Shown here in pieces: positions 57,308 through 64,000 of a stretch of 64,000 bases of DNA. The notes under the pieces are model-generated. The model saw only the letters and a program-made list of their open reading frames with translations. It was not told the origin of the DNA and ran no database searches. Source of the stretch: Io17-Chloro-G2 sp963663135 (GTDB lineage Bacteria > Chloroflexota > Dehalococcoidia > Lucifugimonadales > UBA3495). Each line of letters starts with the position of its first letter. The stretch's first letter is position 1. The stretch covers positions 1,860,001-1,924,000 of the forward strand of contig CAXXRM010000005.1 in NCBI GenBank assembly GCA_963663135.2, read 5' to 3'. A program made the position numbers and the translations under genes.

Positions 57308-58270
57308 CTAGCGGCCCCTGGGGCGAGAAGGCGGCAACCCGAGGGCGATTCTAAAGCCGTCCCCACGGGTCACCGACTTGACGAATTCTATGTTATCTTC
57401 CATCCGCTTTGGGGTAAAGCCAAAGGTCTGCTCCACAACGCCGAACTCACTGACGTTCCGCAGCGACATCATGCTGAGCATTTCGGTAGTGACCGGCGGG
57501 CGAGGTTGCAAAACCTGCATCACTGAGACTGCCACTTTGGCCGACCAAAAAGGGACGTGCAGAAACCAGCGCTTGGTTCCCATGGTCCTGGCAACCATAG
57601 CCGCCATTTCGTTGTAGCTAAGCTGTTCCGGCCCTCCAATCTCCAGGATGCGCCCCTTGAGGTTCCCCTGGTTCACTGACATCGCCAGGCACCTCGCCAC
57701 GTCATCCACCTCAATGGGTTGGAAGCGATTGCGTCCCGGTCCCACCACCGGCACGATGGGTGACAACCGGGCCAATCCGGCAAGCGCATTTACAAACTCA
57801 TCGCCAGAGCCATACATCAAGGTTGGCCTGAAGATAGTGTAAGGCAACCCGCTGGCGATTACCTCTTGTTCGCCCTGGTACTTGCTGTAGAGGTATTTGT
57901 AGCCCGGCTCTTTGGTGGCGCCGTTGGCCGAAACGTGAATGAAGTGCTTGACACCGTTTCGCTTGGCGACTTCGGCAACGTTCGCAACTCCCTGGCGGTT
58001 GACGGCGTCAAATGTGATCCTCCGGCGTTGCCGCCGGTATTCGCGAATAATAGCCACCAGGTGAATGACCGCGTCCACACCATGATGAGCTTCGTCTAGC
58101 GCATCCAGATCGTCGACCCCGCCGTAATAGACCTCCACCGACCGGTTGGGGAACACCCTTTCAGCACCCGGGCTGTGGACCAAACACCGCACCGTGTGGT
58201 GGCGCTCCTGCAAATGCCCCACTACCCGCCGGCCTAGAAACCCGGTGGCCCCGGTAACCAGAACCAGCAC
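57308..58270 (-). CDS. NAD(P)-binding protein, complex I NDUFA9-like atypical SDR
   Basis: 320 residues with an N-terminal extended-SDR nucleotide fold: VLVTGATGFLGRRVVGHLQE (about 3-22), YYGGVDDLDALDEAHHGVDA, VIHLVAIIREYRRQR, and YSKYQGEQEVIASGLPYTIF (about 128-147, active Tyr-x3-Lys present as Y-SKYQGE). C-terminal region (FGFTPKRMEDNI) matches the NDUFA9/UbiB-neighbour a5 group. Function in bacteria is unclear; quinone-related or epimerase/reductase roles are suggested. GTG start at 58270 with AGGAGG 6 nt upstream. Confidence 0.85.
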   Translation of the reverse strand: MLVLVTGATGFLGRRVVGHLQERHHTVRCLVHSPGAERVFPNRSVEVYYGGVDDLDALDEAHHGVDAVIHLVAIIREYRRQRRRITFDAVNRQGVANVAEVAKRNGVKHFIHVSANGATKEPGYKYLYSKYQGEQEVIASGLPYTIFRPTLMYGSGDEFVNALAGLARLSPIVPVVGPGRNRFQPIEVDDVARCLAMSVNQGNLKGRILEIGGPEQLSYNEMAAMVARTMGTKRWFLHVPFWSAKVAVSVMQVLQPRPPVTTEMLSMMSLRNVSEFGVVEQTFGFTPKRMEDNIEFVKSVTRGDGFRIALGLPPSRPRGR

Positions 58271-58437
58271 TAAAAGCCTCCTGTTGATTGCCTCTCGGCG
58301 TTTCGGGGGTAATCGGTTGGGTTGGTTTAGATCCTATGGTACGGTAGCATGGGCCCTTCGGCAGGGACAACCTACACGGGACGGGCCCGGACTTATATTC
58401 TTATCCTATAGAACCGGTCCCAAACAGGGTATTGGAA

Positions 58438-59376
58438 ATGGAGTCTGACGACCTGCATTTCGGAGCAAATCTGGCCTTGGGAGCAGCTCAAACCGCATAC
58501 CAAGCCAAATGGATGGAGGACCTGGGTTACGAGTACATTTCTTCCGGCGAGCACTTCATGCGGGGCAACCCGCCTGGTCCTTCCCATGCCGCGTTGCCCC
58601 TGTTGGCGGTAGCTGCCGGGGCCACTGAGAAAATACGGGTAGTTTCCTCAATCATCCTGATCCCGTTCTACCATCCCCTGACGCTGGCCAGGTTTTCCGC
58701 CACGCTGGACATCGCCTCCAATGGGCGCTTGACCCTGGGAGTAGGAATCGGCGGGGAGTTTCCCCAAGAGTTCGAGGCGGCGGGGCTGAGGGTTTCCCAG
58801 AGGGGCCGCCGCACCGACGAATGCCTGGAGGCCCTGAGACTGCTGTGGTCGGGAGAGAGTGTGGACTTCAAGGGGAGGCACTTTCAGCTCAACGACGCCG
58901 CCATCAACCCAATCCCCACCCAGAAGCCCCACCCTCCGATCTGGGTGTCCGGCCGCCGGGATGCGGCGATGGCGCGGGCCGCCCGGTTTGGCGAAGGCTG
59001 GATGCCCTACTTCTACGACCCGGAGCGTTACCGCAACAGCGTGTCCCGAATCCGGGAACTGGCTCAGGAGCAGGAGAGAGACCTTGCCGATTTCCAGTGG
59101 GCGTACTTCCCATACATCTCCATTTATCCCACCGTCGAGGAGGCGGCCAACGTCGCCGCCCATGAATTGGGAGGCCGCTACCTGTACGGGGCCGACTTCA
59201 TCGACATCGTCCACCGCTACTGCCTGCTAGGTCCGGTGGAAAATTGCGCCCAACGTCTCAAGGAGTACATTGACGCGGGAGCCAGGCACATTGTTTTCAG
59301 CATCTCCTGTCCACGAGAGGACCGGGCCCGCCACGTCGAGACGATAGCCAAAGAACTGATACCGCTGTTCCAGTAA
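58438..59376 (+). CDS. LLM-class flavin/F420-dependent oxidoreductase
   Basis: 312 residues: HFGANLALGAAQTAYQAKWM, EYISSGEHFMRGNPPGPSHA, IILIPFYHPLTLARFSATLD (about 71-90), SNGRLTLGVGIGGEFPQEFE (about 93-112) and KPHPPIWVSGRRDAAMARAA are the luciferase-family core. Its N-terminal half differs from the tandem pair at 35497/36483 and from the cofC-linked enzyme, so this is a third subfamily. ATG at 58438 chosen over TTG at 58432. Cofactor (FMN or F420) not decidable by eye. Confidence 0.87.
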   Translation: MESDDLHFGANLALGAAQTAYQAKWMEDLGYEYISSGEHFMRGNPPGPSHAALPLLAVAAGATEKIRVVSSIILIPFYHPLTLARFSATLDIASNGRLTLGVGIGGEFPQEFEAAGLRVSQRGRRTDECLEALRLLWSGESVDFKGRHFQLNDAAINPIPTQKPHPPIWVSGRRDAAMARAARFGEGWMPYFYDPERYRNSVSRIRELAQEQERDLADFQWAYFPYISIYPTVEEAANVAAHELGGRYLYGADFIDIVHRYCLLGPVENCAQRLKEYIDAGARHIVFSISCPREDRARHVETIAKELIPLFQ

Positions 59377-59749
59377 CCTTCCTAAACGCATGCTCGGAAG
59401 GAGCCTGTTGCCGATTACTCTTAGCACCAGAACCACCTGCTTGACCGCCCGCTCTGATCTATCCTAGAGGCTGGTTGCTTTTCCAGGGACTGGTAGCTTT
59501 GGGCGAGTTGAAACCGGTGGCGGACGCGGCTAGCTGGTTGACAACGTTACTATTCGTGAATGGGTTGCTGTATAATGTCGCGACGGACGGATTGGTAATC
59601 CGGGCTATCCGATGGCGTTCCCGTTTAATTTTGTAGCCGGATATGAGCAACCCCGTGGTCCCAAGCGCCGTTGCTAGCGCAATTGGGGCGCCAGATCGGG
59701 ATCTCTGCACCGGGACATTGGGGTCTCGGTGAGATAGACAGGAGTCAAG
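59377..59749. other. Intergenic region upstream of the radical SAM gene
   Basis: 373 bp, AT-richer between 59530 and 59650, with the possible promoter elements described separately, and CAGGAG ahead of the next ATG. No gene seen. Confidence 0.45.
59538..59576 (+). promoter_or_regulatory. Consensus-like -35 and -10 hexamers with non-standard spacing
   Basis: A perfect TTGACA (59538-59543) and a perfect TATAAT (59571-59576) lie in the same orientation but 27 bp apart, about 10 bp too far for one sigma-70 promoter. Either the -10 is used with another weak -35 (for instance TTACTA at 59547) or an activator remodels the spacing, as in MerR-type promoters with long spacers. The start would be about 160 nt before the radical SAM gene. 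Confidence 0.3.
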
Positions 59750-61552
59750 ATGTCAACCACGAAAAGGGTGTTGTTGTTGCAGCCGGCGTCGGCTGGTGGG
59801 AATTTTGAATACATTGCGATCCCCCGACAAGGAATGCTGTTCCTGTCGGGGGCATTGGCCCAGTGGAACGGGCCGTTCCAGTACGAACGGGAGATCTGGT
59901 TTGAGGACCGTTCCGGGCTAATCGACCCGGACAAAGACCTGGAAGACGTGGACATCCTAATGGTGACCGCGCTGATCAACGAGGCTCCTCGCGGCTACCA
60001 GGTTGCCCGCCAAGCCAAGGAGTTTCATCCGGGAATCATCACCATCGGCGGCGGCCCCCAAATGGGCCCCCTGTCGGAAGAAGCGTTCGACTACGGTCAC
60101 TTCGACGTTATTGTTCAGCGAGAAGGGGAAGACATCATCGGTCAACTGTCTGACGTGCTGCTGACGCACAAGAGGTCTGACCGGAACCAGTACCTGGCAA
60201 AAATTGCCGGAATCAGTTACCAGGATGAGGGACACTGCGTCCAAACCCGCAGGGCGGGTCTGGTATCCCCGGATTTTGTGGAGTTGCCGGATTTCCGCTC
60301 CATCAAGGATCTTTCGCCTGCCAATCCTATGGCCGGAGGGGTGTTGGAGACTGTCAGGGGTTGCACGGAGAATTGCACCTACTGCCAGGTGATCCAGCAG
60401 TTTTTGGGATACCGGTTGGTCAACCGGGAAACCGAGTTCAAACGCCTGAACCAACTCCGAGAGTTGGCTTCCGACGGGTTGATCCACTCCTCGCGTAACG
60501 GTAAATTCCAGGTCTTCATCTCCGACGACCTTCACCCGCCGCCTCTGCGAGCGGTCAAATATCGGAACGAGCGCCTGGCACGGCTCAAGTCTTGGAAAGG
60601 CGCTACCGACGACATGTACCTGATTTGCCAGGCCCGGGCAGAAATCGGCCAGGACCCCGAATTGGCCAACTCCATGTCCGAGGCCAACATCGACATGGTT
60701 TACGTCGGTGTGGAATCGGACAACGCCGAAGCCCTGAAACTGGTGCGTAAACGCCAGGAGCCGGGGCAGGTGCACAAGGACCTTTTGTCCCTCAACCGCA
60801 TGGGCTTCTCGGTGGTGGCCATGACCATAATCGGTCTGCCCTACGACACCGAAGAAAACATCATGAACATGGCCAACTGGGTGACGCAGCTCAGCAAATA
60901 CCAAACGGTGAATCTGCTCACCCCGCTGCCCGCTACCTCCAACTGGGATTCCATGGTCCCCCTGGACGAAAACGGGGACGTTTTGGAGCCAGGGCGAATG
61001 AGGCCCTACCATCTTTACACCGGACGCCAGTTTGTCCATCAGGACGAACGCTGGACCATGCAGGAAAGCAGGGACCTTTTCGACCTGTATTCCTCACGGT
61101 TGACCCCGGTGGACGATCTTTACCGGCGCATTTTCCGCATCCTCCGCACCTACAAGCTGCGGCTGGCAGCAACCAGTCGGGACATGGGGGATACAATCAC
61201 GGCCCGCATCAGCGAGGCGACGGAGAACTTGCGAGGCTGGTCCGCCCCGCTATCCATTGCCGGCAAGGAGATGGGCGACAACATCAACCAGGGCGTGGAA
61301 GACCTGGCTGAAAAACTGCGAGCGGTTTCCCAGCCTTTGGCCAACGCCCGGCGTGACGTGGTGGAAAACATTGGAACCCGGCTGAACGATTTGACCGAGT
61401 CGCTGAAGACGCTATCGGACCCGCTCACCCCGGAACGGACCGAGTTGGCCCACAGCATTTCAGGCCGGATTGCCGAGCTGGGCGACATTCTGGACGGTGT
61501 GGTCAAAGACTCGCCGCGCAATCCAATCACAAGGCGGCGTAACAGGACGTAG
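59750..61552 (+). CDS. B12-binding-domain radical SAM protein with helical-repeat C-terminus
   Basis: 600 residues. N-terminal cobalamin-binding-like Rossmann region (about 1-125; IITIGGGPQMGPLSEEAFDY, no DxHxxG), then radical SAM core with C205-x3-C209-x2-C212 (RGCTENCTYCQ), then FISDDLHPPP and YVGVESDNAEALKLVRK strands. Residues about 475-595 are not part of known cores: four successive ~30-residue amphipathic units of the form (R)D-x2-(E/D)NI-x3-L-x-DL-x3-L-x3-S-x-PL. Reaction unknown; relatives modify hopanoids, lipids or peptides. AGGAG 6 nt before the ATG. Confidence 0.85.
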   Translation: MSTTKRVLLLQPASAGGNFEYIAIPRQGMLFLSGALAQWNGPFQYEREIWFEDRSGLIDPDKDLEDVDILMVTALINEAPRGYQVARQAKEFHPGIITIGGGPQMGPLSEEAFDYGHFDVIVQREGEDIIGQLSDVLLTHKRSDRNQYLAKIAGISYQDEGHCVQTRRAGLVSPDFVELPDFRSIKDLSPANPMAGGVLETVRGCTENCTYCQVIQQFLGYRLVNRETEFKRLNQLRELASDGLIHSSRNGKFQVFISDDLHPPPLRAVKYRNERLARLKSWKGATDDMYLICQARAEIGQDPELANSMSEANIDMVYVGVESDNAEALKLVRKRQEPGQVHKDLLSLNRMGFSVVAMTIIGLPYDTEENIMNMANWVTQLSKYQTVNLLTPLPATSNWDSMVPLDENGDVLEPGRMRPYHLYTGRQFVHQDERWTMQESRDLFDLYSSRLTPVDDLYRRIFRILRTYKLRLAATSRDMGDTITARISEATENLRGWSAPLSIAGKEMGDNINQGVEDLAEKLRAVSQPLANARRDVVENIGTRLNDLTESLKTLSDPLTPERTELAHSISGRIAELGDILDGVVKDSPRNPITRRRNRT

Positions 61553-61765
61553 TAGAAAGTCCAGGTTGCGGTTATGCCTTTTGGCCTTCTAATTCTGCAG
61601 GGCGTTGCTGGCGGGTCGCCGCAGCGCCCACAGGTTATTCGCGACACATACCCCCTGGGTGAGGATGGGAAGTTGTTTGGGAAAAGGGGCAACTCCGGCG
61701 CCACCTACTCGCGTCCGCCTCGGCACATTATCCCCGTCTGCGCCCCATGATCAATTGGGAATGAT

Positions 61766-63019
61766 ATGAACGACATTCACCGCGTGTTCGTCACCGGTAT
61801 TGGCATGGTCAGCCCACTGGGCCTGGACACCGCGGAATCCTGGTCGGCGTTGGTCCAAGGGCAATCGGGGATCGATTTTATCTCCTCTTTCGACACCGAC
61901 GGGCATGACACCCGCTTTGCCGGTGAGGTCAAAGGTTTCGACCCTGAGAAATACCTGGACCGTAAAGAAGCGCGCCGCATGGACCGCTTCGCCCAACTGG
62001 CGGCGGTTGCCGCCCAGGAAGCGTGCCGCCAAGCCCAGCTTGCACCGGCGTCACTAGACCCATACCGGGTTGGCGTCATCATCGGCACCGGCATCGGCGG
62101 GATAATCACCCTATCGCAGCAATTTGACGTGATGCGAGAAAGGGGTCCCCGCCGGGTCACTCCCTTTCTCATTCCGATGATGCTGTCCGATATGGCCTCG
62201 GCCCAGGTGTCCATGGTCACCGGGTCGATGGGCGCGAATTACTGCCTGGTGTCCTCCTGTTCCAGCGGGGCCGACGCGTTGGGCCAGGGCTGGGAAATGG
62301 TGCGGCGCGGCCAAGAGGACGTGGTGTTGGCCGGAGGCAGTGAGGCGCCAATCAGCCCAATCGCCGTGGCGGGATTCAACGCTCTGAGGGCCCTTTCTCG
62401 CCATAACGAGAACCCCCAGGAGGCAAGCCGCCCCTTCGACGTCAACCGTGACGGGTTTGTGATGGCAGAAGGCTCGGCAGTGCTGGTGCTGGAGAGTGAA
62501 GAAAGCGCGGCCCGGCGGGGAGTAGCCCCTCTGGCCGAGCTCAAAGGCTACGGCGCCACGTCCGACGCTTTTCACATAACCGAGCCCGGACCAACCGGCC
62601 AGAGCGCCGCCAAGGCGATGCAGTTGGCGCTACAACAGGCGGGCATCGAACCATCCGAGGTCGACTACCTGAACGCCCACGGCACGTCCACGCCCTTGAA
62701 CGACCGTCAGGAAACTAAGGCGATCAAGCTTGCGATGGGGGAGGACGCCCATCGTGTCCCCATCAGCTCCACCAAGTCCATGACCGGCCACCTGCTGGGC
62801 GCCGGTGGGGCTTTGGAGGCCGCTTTCTGCGTACTGGCCATTCGAGACGGGACTATCCCTGCGACCATTAATCTGAAAGACCAGGACCCGGACTGCGACC
62901 TGAATTGCACTCCCAACCAGGCAATGAAACGCCCAGTTGCCACGGCAATGAGCAACTCATTCGGATTCGGGGGGCACAACTCAGTGTTGATATTTGCCGC
63001 CCCCGACAGCAATCCGTAG
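61766..63019 (+). CDS. fabF: Beta-ketoacyl-ACP synthase II (copy 2)
   Basis: 417 residues. Triad C165 (SSCSSGADALG), H305 (NAHGTSTPLND) and H342 (GHLLGAGGALEA), Lys in STKSM. MNDIHRVFVTGIGMVSPLGL start is canonical. The nucleophile context SSCSSG and the LNAHGTST motif differ from copy 1 (TACAASN, INAHGTST), so it is a distinct paralogue. A pairing with specialised lipid synthesis, for instance with the adjacent radical SAM protein, is possible but only inferred. ATG at 61766; the gene is followed by recJ after 136 nt. Confidence 0.93.
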   Translation: MNDIHRVFVTGIGMVSPLGLDTAESWSALVQGQSGIDFISSFDTDGHDTRFAGEVKGFDPEKYLDRKEARRMDRFAQLAAVAAQEACRQAQLAPASLDPYRVGVIIGTGIGGIITLSQQFDVMRERGPRRVTPFLIPMMLSDMASAQVSMVTGSMGANYCLVSSCSSGADALGQGWEMVRRGQEDVVLAGGSEAPISPIAVAGFNALRALSRHNENPQEASRPFDVNRDGFVMAEGSAVLVLESEESAARRGVAPLAELKGYGATSDAFHITEPGPTGQSAAKAMQLALQQAGIEPSEVDYLNAHGTSTPLNDRQETKAIKLAMGEDAHRVPISSTKSMTGHLLGAGGALEAAFCVLAIRDGTIPATINLKDQDPDCDLNCTPNQAMKRPVATAMSNSFGFGGHNSVLIFAAPDSNP

Positions 63020-63155
63020 GCGGGGCCGGTAGGGGCAACACCCGCGTATTGTCTCCGGGACCCTTTCCCCCGAGGGGGCTTTCTCCCTCCAAGTTTTTTG
63101 ACGCTAGACGCAACCTGGCCTGCCAACCCTACCGGTCAGGACCGAACGGAGCAGG

Positions 63156-64000
63156 ATGTTATCAGAAGCAGCAATCAGGCGTTGGGAACTTCCAGAACCG
63201 CTGGGAGCCCACTCTCTCCCACCCGATGTCCCCAGCGCCGTGGCCAAACTCCTGATTGCCAGGGGAATCGACACTCCGGGCAAACTGCGTCTCCTCCTGA
63301 ACCCACCCCACCAGCTGCCCCACAACCCGCAACGGATTTCGGGCATGGACCGGGCCGTTTCCCGGCTCCATGAGGCTCTGACCAAGGGAGAAAAGGTAGG
63401 GGTATTTGGAGACTTTGACGTTGATGGCGTAACCGGTACGGCCATTTTGGGCGAGGGTTTGGGTGAATTGGGAATATCGGTCCTGCCCTACTTGCCCCAT
63501 CGGGTCGATGAAGGGCACGGCCTGTCCATACCGGCCATCCAATACATGGCTGACCAAGGAGTCAGCCTGGTAATCACCGTAGACACGGGAGTGACCGCGG
63601 TGGAGGAAGTGGCAGGGGCTTCCCGTCTGGGTGTCGATGTGATCATTACCGATCACCACATACCTCACGCCGACCTGCCTGCCGCGGTGGCTATCATCGA
63701 CCCAAACTTACCGGGGACCTCCTACCCATTTACCGGGCTTTGCGGAGCGGGCCTGGCGTTCAAATTGATGCAGGGGATGTACCAATTCCTGGGACAACCC
63801 TGGAACCCGGCTCTGCTGGAATTGGCGGCCCTGGGGACGATTGCCGACCTTGTCCCACTGGTGGACGAAAACCGGTTCCTGGTCCAACAGGGGCTGGTGG
63901 AGTTGGGCCAGACCCAGCGACCCGGTCTGATTGCGCTGTTCCAAAATGCCCGAATCGAGCCCCGCACGGTGGACGCGGAATCCATTTCATTCCAAATTTG
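63156..64000 (+). CDS. recJ: Single-stranded-DNA exonuclease RecJ (3' end outside the window)
   Basis: 5'-3' ssDNA exonuclease of recombination and repair (DHH family). 281 codons open to the window edge. Start ATG 63156 with GGAG just upstream. Seen: the N-terminal IARGIDTPGKLRLLLNP region, motif I GVFGDFDVDGVTGTAIL (D-x-D-x2-G-x3), motif II ITVDTGVTAVEEV, the DHH motif VIITDHHIPHADLP (about 163-176), IDPNLP, and LAALGTIADLVPLVDENR. Only the C-terminal oligonucleotide-binding domain is missing. Confidence 0.9.
   Translation, partial: MLSEAAIRRWELPEPLGAHSLPPDVPSAVAKLLIARGIDTPGKLRLLLNPPHQLPHNPQRISGMDRAVSRLHEALTKGEKVGVFGDFDVDGVTGTAILGEGLGELGISVLPYLPHRVDEGHGLSIPAIQYMADQGVSLVITVDTGVTAVEEVAGASRLGVDVIITDHHIPHADLPAAVAIIDPNLPGTSYPFTGLCGAGLAFKLMQGMYQFLGQPWNPALLELAALGTIADLVPLVDENRFLVQQGLVELGQTQRPGLIALFQNARIEPRTVDAESISFQI

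Overview
The window reads as a chromosomal segment of a GC-rich, uncultured-type bacterium, most probably a Chloroflexota lineage close to the SAR202/Dehalococcoidia group. That is an inference from gene content: a nearly complete coenzyme F420 pathway, four luciferase-like (LLM) flavin/F420 oxidoreductases, two HsaA-like flavoproteins, several VOC, SDR, FAH and Rieske proteins typical of broad organic-matter oxidisers, a futalosine-type menaquinone gene (mqnA), an archaeal-type FBP aldolase/phosphatase, and TTC38-like, SBBP-repeat and MA-family peptidase proteins. No rRNA or ribosomal protein gene is present to settle the phylum. I see no phage, insertion sequence, integrase or CRISPR array.

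Layout. 1-9.0 kb: a class III aminotransferase cut by the left edge, DNA polymerase IV, a low-GC hypothetical, cofE, a PduO-type cobalamin adenosyltransferase with hisH and hisA, a Nudix/GNAT pair and a HEPN-like protein. This part holds three copies of a ~180-190 bp intergenic element with inverted ends (REPIN-like); a fourth lies beside the tRNAs at 25.6 kb. 9.3-17.8 kb: xanthine/CO dehydrogenase-type FeS and FAD subunits without a large subunit, a DUF2182 membrane protein, a VOC/hypothetical pair, a ketopantoate-reductase-like gene, then a co-directional run DUF35 - SDR - CMD - ThDP enzyme. 17.8-25.4 kb: mqnA with a metF-like gene, a secreted MA-family metallopeptidase, a peptide/nickel-type ABC transporter without ATPases, and tRNA-His plus tRNA-Arg. 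25.9-37.4 kb: VOC, SBBP propeller, FAH, Rieske oxygenase, Uma2 and SDR genes, then two tandem HsaA-like flavoproteins followed by two tandem LLM oxidoreductases. 37.9-46.4 kb: YyaL-like thioredoxin-fold protein, aspS, FBP aldolase/phosphatase, TTC38-like TPR protein and a zinc-ribbon/TPR membrane protein. 46.4-58.3 kb: a long minus-strand series (NDUFA9-like, folC, fabF, ruvB, NIPSNAP, cofG, cofH, cofD, cofC, LLM, fabI). 58.4-64.0 kb: another LLM enzyme, a B12-binding radical SAM protein with a helical-repeat tail, a second fabF and recJ cut by the right edge.

How the genes fit together. cofG/cofH make the deazaflavin Fo, cofC/cofD attach the phospho-lactyl-type side chain, and cofE, encoded 43 kb away, adds glutamates. 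An LLM oxidoreductase overlaps cofC by 4 nt (ATGA), directly linking cofactor synthesis to a likely user. The LLM, HsaA-like, Rieske, FAH, VOC and SDR genes point to oxidative attack on ring-containing or recalcitrant organic substrates, with the ABC importer as one possible uptake route. fabF (two copies), fabI, folC, metF, hisA/hisH, aspS, ruvB, recJ and dinB are housekeeping.

Several database-style starts need correction. The clearest is cofD: its conserved nucleotide-binding N-terminus lies upstream of the first ATG in frame and is reachable only from a non-canonical start, probably CTG. The best candidates for something undescribed are the REPIN-like element family, the helical-repeat tail on the radical SAM protein, and the doubled HsaA-like/LLM locus.
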